58,079 nt of DNA from Peptococcaceae bacterium (GTDB lineage: Bacteria; Bacillota; DSM-12270; Thermacetogeniales; Thermacetogeniaceae): the NCBI GenBank assembly GCA_023249405.1, contig JAHFCR010000016.1:1-58079 (forward strand), written 5' to 3'. Position 1 is the first letter of the stretch. Each line of letters begins with the position of its first letter. Shown one piece after another: positions 24,164-31,605 of the stretch. The translations under genes and the position numbers were made by a program. The notes under the pieces were generated by a model. It did not search any database, was not told the origin of the DNA, and was given only the letters and a program-made list of their open reading frames with translations.

Positions 24164-25243
24164 GTGCTCGAAGTCAGGATCAGAAAGAATCTCCCTGGGT
24201 TTAATCTGGATGTCGCCTTTGCTGTCAATCAGGAGATCCTCGCAGTTATAGGGCCGTCAGGTTCGGGCAAAACCATGACCATGCTCTGCATTGCCGGGCT
24301 GATCCCCCCGGACGAGGGGTATATCAAGTTGAACAGCAAAGTGCTGTATGATTCGGACAGCGACATCAACCTGCCGCCCCAGCAGCGCAGGGTGGGCTTT
24401 GTTTTTCAAAACTATGCCCTGTTTCCCCATCTGACTGTTAGGGACAACATTGCCTTCGGCATTCGCCACCTCTCCCGGCAGGATGTTGAAGAGAAGGTCG
24501 GGCAGTTGCTTGATAAAATGCATATCCAGGAACTGGGACATCGTTACCCCAGGCAGTTGTCGGCGGGGCAGCAGCAGCGGGTGGCCCTGGGGCGCGCCCT
24601 GGCCCCGGAGCCGGATGTCTTGCTGATGGATGAACCCTTTTCAGCGCTGGACACTCACGTGAAGGAACGATTGGAACGTGAACTCCTGAACCTGCAGCAG
24701 TTTTATCAGGGCAACATTCTTTTTGTGACCCACGACCTGTCCGAGGGTTATAAGCTCAGCTCCAAGATTGCCGTTTATGAATCAGGGCGCATCCTCCAGT
24801 GCGAAAGCAAGCAGCAGGTCATTGCCGCCCCGGCCAACCGCACCGTGGCCAGATTGACAGGGGTCCGCAACCTGATAGCGGGCTCCGTTGCTGAAATCGA
24901 GGGCTCTTCTGTTTGGGTGGCTGTACCCGGGCTGGGAGGCCGGCTCAGAGTCGCCGCGAGAGATGCCGCGCAACCGGCTATCGGCCAGCAGGTGACCGTC
25001 GGTATCCGGGCCGAGTACGTCCAGGTGGCTGACCATCCGGATGAGAACACCTTCCCGGGCAAGGTCAGTCAGGCGGTTGAAGGAGTGAGCAGCATTAATT
25101 ACTGCTTTCGTCTCCAAGGAGATACAGCCGCCGGGTATGATCTGGAGGCCAGCCTGTCCAAATCGGAGGCGCCCCCGATCTCCAGCGGACAGAGCTGTTA
25201 TCTACGCCTGCCGCCCGATCGGTTATGCATTATCAGAGACTGA
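24164..25243 (+). CDS. modC: Molybdate ABC transporter ATPase with TOBE domain
   Basis: 359 residues. Walker A GPSGSGKT (33-40), Q-loop FQNYALFPHLTVRDN, signature LSAGQQQRVALGRAL, Walker B VLLMDEPFSALD and the H-loop VTHD are in order. The C-terminal third (about 235-355) is a TOBE/MOP-like oxyanion-binding region that may sense intracellular molybdate. The start is GTG 24164 with GGAGGTACACC upstream. The gap of 59 bases after modB is consistent with one operon. No terminator is evident after it; modD has its own promoter. Confidence 0.92.
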   Translation: MLEVRIRKNLPGFNLDVAFAVNQEILAVIGPSGSGKTMTMLCIAGLIPPDEGYIKLNSKVLYDSDSDINLPPQQRRVGFVFQNYALFPHLTVRDNIAFGIRHLSRQDVEEKVGQLLDKMHIQELGHRYPRQLSAGQQQRVALGRALAPEPDVLLMDEPFSALDTHVKERLERELLNLQQFYQGNILFVTHDLSEGYKLSSKIAVYESGRILQCESKQQVIAAPANRTVARLTGVRNLIAGSVAEIEGSSVWVAVPGLGGRLRVAARDAAQPAIGQQVTVGIRAEYVQVADHPDENTFPGKVSQAVEGVSSINYCFRLQGDTAAGYDLEASLSKSEAPPISSGQSCYLRLPPDRLCIIRD

Positions 25244-25460
25244 CGCCCGGCTCTGCATGGTGATAAGCCGCGGGTGGGTAGGGGGGACTTTTGAGACTGT
25301 TGGCCGGCTAAGATGCGACAGCAGTCTTTTGCTATAAATGCTACGTTCGAAGAGCTTCTTTCCGATATGCTATCAACTCGAGGGAGCTTCTGTTTTAAGC
25401 TGATACATCTCTCTGGAGTTGTGAACCCGCATTGTTCATTGCCAGGTTATATTGTTTTTG

Positions 25461-25489
25461 TTGACGCCCTGCGATGTCCAGTATAAAAT
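25461..25489 (+). promoter_or_regulatory. Sigma-A-type promoter of modD
   Basis: TTGACG (25461-25466), a 17-base spacer, and TAAAAT (25484-25489) give a good -35/-10 pair, with a start near 25496 and a ribosome site at 25513. This suggests that modD can be made without the leader-controlled modABC transcript. Confidence 0.6.
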
Positions 25490-25527
25490 CCATACTACTG
25501 ATGAATGAATCACGGAGGTCAGGACTG

Positions 25528-26373
25528 ATGCAGTACATTGCTGATGCCGAGATTGACAGGTTTATCAAGGAGGATGTGCCCTACATAGACCTGACCACCC
25601 TGGCGCTGGGAATCGGCGATCACCAGGGCAGGATGCGGTATTTCTGCCGGGAAAATGCCGTTATCTGCGGGACCGAGGAAGCGTTGCGCATCTTTGCCAA
25701 ACTGGGATTGCAGGCCATCAAACATTGCCCCTCGGGCACACTGGTAGGGCCGGAGGAATGCTTTCTGGAGGCTGCGGGCCGGGCGGAGGACCTGCACCTG
25801 GCGTGGAAGGTGGCCCAGAATCTGCTGGAATACTGTTCGGGCGTCGCCACCAGAACCAGGCGATTGGTGGATAGGGCAAAGGGTATCAACCCCGGGATGG
25901 AGATTGTCGCCACCCGCAAGATTTTTCCCGGCACCAAGGAATTGGCCGTCAAGGCCGTGGTGGCCGGCGGCGGTTATCCCCACCGGCTGGGGTTGTCCGA
26001 GACCGTGCTGGTCTTCCGGCAGCACCTCAACTTTTGCGGCGGCCTGGACGGTTTTATTGAGATGATCGATGAGATTAAGCATAAGACCTGCGAGAAAAAG
26101 CTGATCGTTGAGGTCGAATCCCTGGAAGAGGCGGTCAAATTATGCCGGGCGGGAGTTGACGGCATCCAGTTCGACAAGGTGGCTCCGTCAGAATTGATGA
26201 GCATCGTTGGCGCTATCAGGGCCATTGACCCCCGGATGGCGATCCTGGCAGCCGGGGGTATTAACGAGGGCAATATTGAAGACTATGCCCAAACCGGCGT
26301 CAATGCCGTGGTGACCACCTCTGTCTATCATGGGCGGCCGGTTGATATCGGTGTGACCATGACCAGATGTTGA
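25528..26373 (+). CDS. modD: ModD, quinolinate-phosphoribosyltransferase-like protein of molybdate operons
   Basis: 281 residues homologous to nicotinate-nucleotide pyrophosphorylase (NadC fold), the subfamily annotated ModD because it neighbours mod genes. Conserved stretches are DVPYIDLTTLALG, LLEYCSGVATRTRRLV, EIVATRKIFPGTKELAVKAV, and VEVESLEEA...GIQFDK. Start ATG 25528 has CGGAGGTCAGGA upstream; the frame is open 54 bases earlier. Its substrate and its exact role in molybdenum use are not established. It lies 284 bases after modC with its own promoter. Confidence 0.88.
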   Translation: MQYIADAEIDRFIKEDVPYIDLTTLALGIGDHQGRMRYFCRENAVICGTEEALRIFAKLGLQAIKHCPSGTLVGPEECFLEAAGRAEDLHLAWKVAQNLLEYCSGVATRTRRLVDRAKGINPGMEIVATRKIFPGTKELAVKAVVAGGGYPHRLGLSETVLVFRQHLNFCGGLDGFIEMIDEIKHKTCEKKLIVEVESLEEAVKLCRAGVDGIQFDKVAPSELMSIVGAIRAIDPRMAILAAGGINEGNIEDYAQTGVNAVVTTSVYHGRPVDIGVTMTRC

Positions 26374-26450
26374 CACTGCGCAATCGGGACGCCCACTTTA
26401 ACGGCGGGTGCAGCATCAGGGCGCGCCAGGCTTAGCGCTACTTGTCTCCT

Positions 26451-26485
26451 GGGGAGTCTTAGTGACGGTTAGCCATCGGATAAAT
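26451..26485 (+). repeat. Dispersed intergenic repeat, copy 1
   Basis: From AGTCTT (26455) to ATAAAT (26485), 29 of 31 bases match the copy near 53.8 kb in reverse orientation. A shorter copy is at 31.5 kb. The element may extend leftwards to about 26430 (GCGCT...TCTCC). It lies about 60 bases before the aldo/keto reductase gene. Confidence 0.6.
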
Positions 26486-26542
26486 ATGAGATTACCAGGG
26501 ATAATGTTAATATGAGATCAACAACTCTGGGGAGGTGCTTTG

Positions 26543-27724
26543 ATGTTCTACCGCCAGATGGGACAAACCGGCTGCCGGGTGTCGCAGCTGGGATTTGGCT
26601 GCATGCGGCTGCGAGCGGAAGATGGTTCTGTGGAGATGTTCAATCCCAACAAGACGATCGATGACAAGCTGGCGGCCAGGCTGATCCACCATGCCATTGA
26701 ACGGGGAGTCAATTATTTTGATACCGCCTTTCCCTATCTGGGAGGCCAGAGCGAAGTGGTGCTGGGCAGGGCCCTGCAGGGAGGCTACCGCCAAAAAGTA
26801 TATCTGACCACCAAGCTGCCGCTCTGGACCGCCACCAGCGAGGCCGATTTCGAAACTGTCCTCAATCGGCAGTTGCAGAAGCTGGCGACTGACTACCTGG
26901 ATTTCTACCTGCTGCATGGCCTCAATGCCGGAACCTGGCAAAAGGCCCTGAGCTTCAATGTGCTCGAATTCCTGAAGAGGGCCCAAGCAGATGGCCGGGT
27001 CAGGAGTGTGGGGTTCTCCTTTCATGATCAATTTTCTGTTTTTAAAGAGATTATTGACGCCTATGACTGGTCTCTATGCCAGATTCAGCTCAACTATATG
27101 GATGAGAACTACCAGGCCGGGCTCAAAGGGCTGCAATATGCCGGCGCCAAGGGCCTGGGACTGGTGATTATGGAACCGCTGCGCGGCGGCAAACTGGCCG
27201 AAAACCTGCCGCCGGAGGTGGAAGCGATCTGGAACGAGGCGGATGTCAGGCGATCGCCGGCGGAGTGGGCGTTGCGCTGGGTGTGGAATTTCGCCGAAGT
27301 CTCCTGTGTGCTGAGCGGCATGAATACCCTGGAACAGGTGGATGAGAACATCGACGTCGCCGGCGATGCCCTGCCCAATACCCTGACTACTCCCAAGGAA
27401 TTGGCCCTGTATGACCGGGTCAGGGCTTTCTACAACCAGCGGATCAAGGTAAATTGCACCGGCTGCGGCTATTGCCTGCCCTGCCCGGAGGGGGTCAATA
27501 TACCCGCCAATTTCTCCGCCTACAACCAGTTTCACATCTTCGACGACCGCATATCCGGCAGCATGATCCCCGCCGACCAGAGGGCGGCTGTCTGCAAGGA
27601 GTGCGGGCAGTGCGAAGAACTCTGCCCGCAGCAGATCCCGATCCGGGAGATGCTGAAGGAAGTCAGCAAGGAGTTTGCCGAACAGCGCCCGCCACAATTT
27701 CCGCATACTGCTGCTGCAAGCTAG
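26543..27724 (+). CDS. Aldo/keto reductase with C-terminal ferredoxin domain
   Basis: 393 residues. The N-terminal AKR barrel (about 1-285) has FDTAFPYLGGQSE (catalytic Asp/Tyr region), TTKLPLW (Lys), LDFYLLHGL (His) and MEPLRGGKL. The C-terminal 100 residues carry two four-Cys [4Fe-4S]-type groups, CTGCGYCLPCP and CKECGQCEELCPQ. This fusion is common in anaerobes and is thought to reduce carbonyl compounds with ferredoxin-level electrons; the substrate is unknown. The start is ATG 26543, with GGGGAGGTGC upstream. It is convergent with the GH18 gene and shares a terminator. Confidence 0.92.
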   Translation: MFYRQMGQTGCRVSQLGFGCMRLRAEDGSVEMFNPNKTIDDKLAARLIHHAIERGVNYFDTAFPYLGGQSEVVLGRALQGGYRQKVYLTTKLPLWTATSEADFETVLNRQLQKLATDYLDFYLLHGLNAGTWQKALSFNVLEFLKRAQADGRVRSVGFSFHDQFSVFKEIIDAYDWSLCQIQLNYMDENYQAGLKGLQYAGAKGLGLVIMEPLRGGKLAENLPPEVEAIWNEADVRRSPAEWALRWVWNFAEVSCVLSGMNTLEQVDENIDVAGDALPNTLTTPKELALYDRVRAFYNQRIKVNCTGCGYCLPCPEGVNIPANFSAYNQFHIFDDRISGSMIPADQRAAVCKECGQCEELCPQQIPIREMLKEVSKEFAEQRPPQFPHTAAAS

Positions 27725-27763
27725 TTATCATACATATCCAGAGGAACAGCGGAAAGAGGCATT

Positions 27764-27796
27764 AAAAAAATCGCGGCCGGGTGTTCCGGCCGCGAT
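27764..27796 (-). terminator. Intrinsic terminator between convergent genes
   Basis: ATCGCGGCCGG (27770-27780) pairs with CCGGCCGCGAT (27786-27796) over a 5-nt loop. Seven A's at 27764-27770 read as T's after the hairpin on the minus strand, so it terminates the GH18 gene. It may also stop the aldo/keto reductase transcript. Confidence 0.85.
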
Positions 27797-27813
27797 TGGA
27801 TGTTGCACGTCGA

Positions 27814-28866
27814 TTATTTCTTGCCCCAGGTAGTGGCGATCCGGTCCCAGAACTTTTGATTTTCGAAGCCTAGCCTCCAGATACAGACGCCTGCCAGGTT
27901 ATACTTCTTGACCAGGTCCAACTTGGTCTGGAGGGTGGCCTCGTTTTCGAACCAGACTACCCGCTCCGATCCGCCCTCGCCGGGATAGGTGTAGTAGGGC
28001 TCCTGATACTTGTCGTTCCACTTTACCTGGTAGCCCTTGACGGCGGCCTGTTTCGCGATCTCCTTGGTTGGCCGGGAAAACCCGCCCGACTGGCCGGCCG
28101 GCCAGTCGTAGCCATAGGTGGCGACCCCCAGGCAGATCTGCTCAGGCTTGAACCCCTGCTTGATCGCCGTGGTGATGTTCTGCTCGACCCAGGAGAAGGG
28201 GGCTACGGGGCCGGGTGGGCTGCCTGCCTGGCTGTGGTCGTAGCACATGATGGTGACCTTGGTGAGGTATGGCGCCAGCGCCCCGTAATCGTAGACCCCG
28301 GCCATCTCTGACGGCACTCCCACGTGCGGGAGCACGGCCATGTGAGTCTCCTTTTGCATGTTGCTCATTTTTGTATAGATCTTCTTCATGAAGACAGTCA
28401 TCTTGTCTCGGTCAATGGAGAAATCCTTGTGCTTGGAGTCGGGAATAAATTCGAAATCTATGTCGATCCCGTCGTATTTGTGGGTCTGAACCTCCTGGGT
28501 CAGGTTGGCTATGGCCCGGTCCTGGGCTGCGGGGTCGAGCAGAATGGCATCCTGGCTAGGCACCAGATTCACCAGGGGCAATACCTTGATCTTATGCTGT
28601 TGGGCGAATGCCAGCGCCTGAGGATTGACTTCTTTCTGCAGGGAGCCGTCGGGCTTGACATGATACCACAGTGGCGAGATCTCGTTTAACAGATCGGCAT
28701 GGGCCTGTAAAGACGGCCAAGAGTCAATCCCGCCCGGTTCGCTGATGTAATAGGCGTCCACTCCCGGCCTGGTCTTGAATAACGGTTTTCTCTCCGCTGC
28801 GCAGCCGCCAACGGATAGCATTAAGAGCAGGCAGATCGACAGCGTGGCAAATTTTCTTATATTCAT
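27814..28866 (-). CDS. Glycoside hydrolase family 18 lipoprotein
   Basis: 350 residues. A lipoprotein signal peptide (ATLSICLLLMLSVGGC, lipidated Cys22) leads into a GH18 barrel. The catalytic DxxDxDxE motif is DGIDIDFE with Glu139 as acid. AVLPHVGVPS, VTIMCYDHSQAG and VWFENEATLQTKLDLVKKY are typical of the YaaH/YdhD-type spore or cell-wall enzymes that cleave peptidoglycan or other N-acetylglucosamine polymers. There is no LysM domain. Start ATG 28866 is favoured by AAGGAGGGCAAGG; an in-frame upstream ATG at 28902 would put extra residues before the signal. It probably acts at the outer face of the membrane. Confidence 0.88.
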   Translation of the reverse strand: MNIRKFATLSICLLLMLSVGGCAAERKPLFKTRPGVDAYYISEPGGIDSWPSLQAHADLLNEISPLWYHVKPDGSLQKEVNPQALAFAQQHKIKVLPLVNLVPSQDAILLDPAAQDRAIANLTQEVQTHKYDGIDIDFEFIPDSKHKDFSIDRDKMTVFMKKIYTKMSNMQKETHMAVLPHVGVPSEMAGVYDYGALAPYLTKVTIMCYDHSQAGSPPGPVAPFSWVEQNITTAIKQGFKPEQICLGVATYGYDWPAGQSGGFSRPTKEIAKQAAVKGYQVKWNDKYQEPYYTYPGEGGSERVVWFENEATLQTKLDLVKKYNLAGVCIWRLGFENQKFWDRIATTWGKK

Positions 28867-29083
28867 CCCTTGCCCTCCTTGAGCTTGCCGGCTAATTAAC
28901 ATGTTCTAACTTCTAGGATCTACTGGCGCCGGTAAATTATACGCACCATTCCCGTCCGGAACAGTTCAGACAAGTGGCCTCTCGCCGATGCTGAGATAAA
29001 GCCAGGATGCATAAGCAAAATATTGAACATTTCATATAGTATGGGCAAGGGTTGGATCTATCCTTGGCGGGGGACGAGATCGC

Positions 29084-30112
29084 ATGGCTGTTTTTCTTGA
29101 TTGCGCTGCTGCCATATCGCAAGCGGATGGCAGGCAGGTCGAATTGAAATTCAAGAGATGTCCGACGGGCAAATGGATCTACTGCAACTATCCGGAACTC
29201 CTCCCGGCCAGTGCGCTGGGTGACTCCGGCCTGTCCAACAAGTACTTGGACAGGGTGTTTATTAGCGGCGCAGCCCAGCTATTTGCTTCATATGTTAACG
29301 GCACCGGCGATGATATCTTTTTCGGTATCCTGCTCGGCAACCCTGGTAATGCTCCAGCCAGAGCCGTTCGGCAAAACAGCGGGCATCGCCATTCGGGGGC
29401 GTATCCTGATTGGTGTGACGTGGAGTGCGGTGTCTGGCGCGACTTCTACGCCGACGGCAGCGAAGAGGTCTTTATCGTTCCACCGGGAGGGAGCGTCTGG
29501 ATTTTCGAGGGTCCGGCGCCCACCAACAAATATTTCAACACGGTGATCGATTTCTGGACAGACCTGCTTCTGGAATGCTTTGTGTATATCTATAAGAGCC
29601 GGGCCGCTGTTGACGGCACGGCCACCTGCTTCCCTTGGACCCCGGGAAATAAGCAATACCGGGGAGAGGGGGATACTTACACTATCGAGACAACCCTGGG
29701 CCTGCATGCCAGCCGGATGCCATACCAGTACTATACTTGCCGCTGCCCCGGCAGCAAGGACGAGATGACGCCGATCTACGATCCCTGCGCCGATGCCTGG
29801 CGCTGCTGCCGCTGTCCGGATCGGAACATCGGCAACTGGGGGATGCAGTACCTTTTTTATATTGTAGTTGCCAACGATACGGCAACCGCGAAAGTGATCC
29901 GGGCCTATATGGGCTCCGACGGGGGCACCCCGGGCGCCAATATGGTGGTCAGGTATGAGGGCATGGTGAAGTGGTGCTGCTGCAACAGGAAAGAATGGTG
30001 GAACTGGCTGGTGGACTATATCCCGCCCGGGCAGAGCCGGGTCTACAAGTACCAGTTCATCCATGCCGCCAACAGCACTGCCCCCATATTACACAGCTGG
30101 CGGTTGGGGTGA
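29084..30112 (+). CDS. Cysteine- and aromatic-rich protein of unknown function
   Basis: I do not recognise this 342-residue protein. It has 16 cysteines, many clustered near the C-terminus (CRCPG, DPCADAWRCCRCPD, KWCCCNRKEWWNW), and many Trp, Tyr, Gly and Asn. No signal peptide, membrane helix or known metal motif of fixed spacing is evident; the N-terminal LDCAAAISQADGRQVEL is not a clear export signal. The central part looks beta-rich. Start ATG 29084 follows GGGGGACGAGA. It is a single gene followed by the arsR-like promoter. Possible roles include a spore-coat or surface protein, or a disulfide- or metal-stabilised structural protein; neither is shown. Confidence 0.7.
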   Translation: MAVFLDCAAAISQADGRQVELKFKRCPTGKWIYCNYPELLPASALGDSGLSNKYLDRVFISGAAQLFASYVNGTGDDIFFGILLGNPGNAPARAVRQNSGHRHSGAYPDWCDVECGVWRDFYADGSEEVFIVPPGGSVWIFEGPAPTNKYFNTVIDFWTDLLLECFVYIYKSRAAVDGTATCFPWTPGNKQYRGEGDTYTIETTLGLHASRMPYQYYTCRCPGSKDEMTPIYDPCADAWRCCRCPDRNIGNWGMQYLFYIVVANDTATAKVIRAYMGSDGGTPGANMVVRYEGMVKWCCCNRKEWWNWLVDYIPPGQSRVYKYQFIHAANSTAPILHSWRLG

Positions 30113-30136
30113 GGGCTGTGGAAAAAATTACCGCTA

Positions 30137-30165
30137 TTGACAGATCCCATATTCTGTATTACAAT
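30137..30165 (+). promoter_or_regulatory. Consensus sigma-A promoter of the arsR-like operon
   Basis: TTGACA (30137-30142), exactly 17 bases, then TACAAT (30160-30165). The predicted start near 30172 falls inside the operator-like palindrome that follows. Confidence 0.8.
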
Positions 30166-30168
30166 TAC

Positions 30169-30185
30169 TTTGATAGATAATCAAA
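30169..30185. promoter_or_regulatory. Operator-like inverted repeat for the ArsR-family repressor
   Basis: TTTGAT-AGATA-ATCAAA (30169-30185) is a perfect 6-bp palindrome with a 5-base spacer, lying over the predicted transcription start and 23 bases before the regulator's start codon. ArsR-family repressors use sites of this kind. Confidence 0.6.
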
Positions 30186-30208
30186 TATGAAGATAGGTGG
30201 GAGTCTGG

Positions 30209-30490
30209 ATGTCGGTATGCAGCCGGGAAATTCAAAGGCTGGCGAATATTTACAAGGCGCTCGGTGAACCGACCCGCTTGCAGATCGTACAATTGTTGGC
30301 AAGACATAAGGAACTTAGCTGTACGGAACTTTCTGGGCACCTGCATCTGAACGCCTGCTCCACCCTTTCCCACCATCTCAAACTGCTCACGGACTGCGGG
30401 CTGATCGAGCTGCGCAAAGAGGGGACATACCACATCTTCCGGCTGCAGCGCGATGAAGTGCAGCGTTTCGCGCCGGGGGTGCTGGAATAG
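30209..30490 (+). CDS. ArsR-family winged-helix transcriptional regulator
   Basis: 93 residues: IYKALGEPTRLQIVQLL, the recognition helix region NACSTLSHHLKLL, and a wing LIELRKEGTYHIFRL. The usual metal motif ELCVCDL of arsenic sensors is replaced by ELSCTEL with one Cys, so the ligand need not be arsenite. Start ATG 30209 is chosen because AGGTGGGAG lies about 5 bases upstream; GTG 30197 overlaps that site. It is likely autoregulated through the palindrome at its promoter and is co-transcribed with the flavoprotein 11 bases downstream. Confidence 0.88.
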   Translation: MSVCSREIQRLANIYKALGEPTRLQIVQLLARHKELSCTELSGHLHLNACSTLSHHLKLLTDCGLIELRKEGTYHIFRLQRDEVQRFAPGVLE

Positions 30491-30501
30491 AGGAGGTCTT
30501 T

Positions 30502-31107
30502 GTGGTGGTCGACCGAGAAGAACAGGTTAGTCTGCGAAAAAGGACCACGAAAAGCACCAAAAAGATACTGGGCGTAATGGGAAGCACGCGCAAGAATGGA
30601 GCGACAGACCTGCTGCTCCAGCAGGTCTTGAAGGGGGCCGAGCAGGAAGGGGCAGAAACAGATATCATCTATGCCGGTACCAATATCAAGGGCTGCCCGT
30701 CGTTATGCGACTACCAGGAACAGGGCTGCCTGTTGAAAGATGGCCTGAAGGAGATCAATGATAAGATTGCCGAGGCCGATGCTGTGGTTTTTGCATCGCC
30801 TGTTTTTGGCCGGCAGATTGTCGCCCTCCTGAAGCTGCTGTCTGGGGAACGGTGCCCGCATCTTAACCGTTCTGCCTTTAACCGGGATTCTCACAAAAGA
30901 TCAGCCCTGCTGTTTTCACAGGGCCATGCTGATGCCCAGCAATATTCCGCTTATATCAAGTGGATGGCCAATCTGTTGCCAGCGATCGGTTTTAATGCTC
31001 CAGAGAAGATCATCGTGGCGGCGGGAGTGCGTAGGGCGGCAGACGCTTTAAACGACAGTTTGCTCCTGCAATCGGCAAGCGATTTGGGCAAGCAACTGGC
31101 AGGGTGA
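30502..31107 (+). CDS. Flavodoxin-fold NADPH-dependent FMN reductase/iron-sulfur flavoprotein-like
   Basis: 201 residues. The flavodoxin-like phosphate loop GSTRKNGATDLLLQQ (about 28-42) binds FMN. A Cys segment, GCPSLCDYQEQGC (residues 61-73), lies where iron-sulfur flavoproteins have a compact cluster motif, though the spacing is not canonical. DAVVFASPVFGRQ is typical of the family. The start is GTG 30502 with GGAGGTCTTT upstream. It forms a two-gene operon with the ArsR regulator, so its expression probably answers a stress or metal signal. Its electron partner is unknown. Confidence 0.8.
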   Translation: MVVDREEQVSLRKRTTKSTKKILGVMGSTRKNGATDLLLQQVLKGAEQEGAETDIIYAGTNIKGCPSLCDYQEQGCLLKDGLKEINDKIAEADAVVFASPVFGRQIVALLKLLSGERCPHLNRSAFNRDSHKRSALLFSQGHADAQQYSAYIKWMANLLPAIGFNAPEKIIVAAGVRRAADALNDSLLLQSASDLGKQLAG

Positions 31108-31357
31108 TCGCGAATTATTCTCTTGGAACTCCCCATCGTACTTACTCAAGAGAAATTGAGCAACGCTGAGAGATCCCTTTGATATTTGAATAAATATAGA
31201 AATAATTAATTGATAGTAGCAAATATACTACTGCAACAGATTGGAAGAATCACACATTAGCGCGTACACTTATAATATAGCAAGAGATGCCCTCCAATTT
31301 TGAGTCCGACAAATACTCTGAGACCGTTTATTTTATTCAAGGAAGGGAGGGATACCA

Positions 31358-31420
31358 ATGCTGCGGAAGAGATATCTGCTCCGGGCGACTGCCCACTGCA
31401 AGGAAGGCTGCATACTATAG
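31358..31420 (+). CDS. Possible 20-residue leader peptide
   Basis: ATG 31358 follows a very strong ribosome site (GGAAGGGAGGG). The frame gives 20 residues (Arg-rich start, then HCKEGCIL) and stops at TAG 31418-31420. Hairpins follow, including 31448-31473. It could be a regulatory leader peptide of the DUF362 gene or a chance frame. Confidence 0.35.
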   Translation: MLRKRYLLRATAHCKEGCIL

Positions 31421-31447
31421 TCCTGGGCAAGACCTAAAACTGCCCGG

Positions 31448-31476
31448 GGAGGCTAGGCAACTGTCTAGCCTCCTTT
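31448..31476 (+). terminator. Hairpin in the DUF362 leader
   Basis: GGAGGCTAG (31448-31456) pairs with CTAGCCTCC (31465-31473), followed by TTTGCTTCT. It may be an attenuator 130 bases before the DUF362 gene, after the small peptide frame. Confidence 0.55.
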
Positions 31477-31482
31477 GCTTCT

Positions 31483-31500
31483 CCGATGGATAACCGCCAC
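31483..31500 (-). repeat. Dispersed intergenic repeat, copy 2 (short, divergent)
   Basis: CCGATGGATAACCGCCAC here is the reverse complement of the core of the copies at 26.5 and 53.8 kb, with one or two differences. The flanks do not match well beyond this. The rest of the 498-base gap (31108-31605) holds the leader peptide frame, its hairpin and an AT-rich stretch with a TATAAT near 31271. Confidence 0.45.
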
Positions 31501-31605
31501 TGGGTTGCTCCTGGCGACGGTATTTGGCAACCGGGTTTGACTAGTACTGCAGCCGGCCTCTCTTGTAATGTTCGGCCGGACTGTTAATCGGGGAGGATAG
31601 GTTTA

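Noticed and set aside
31440-31500. CCGATGG next to hairpins, as at the end of a cyclic-di-GMP (GEMM-I) riboswitch
   Set aside because: The other conserved GEMM segments (GGCAAACC, CGCAAAGCC) are absent upstream.
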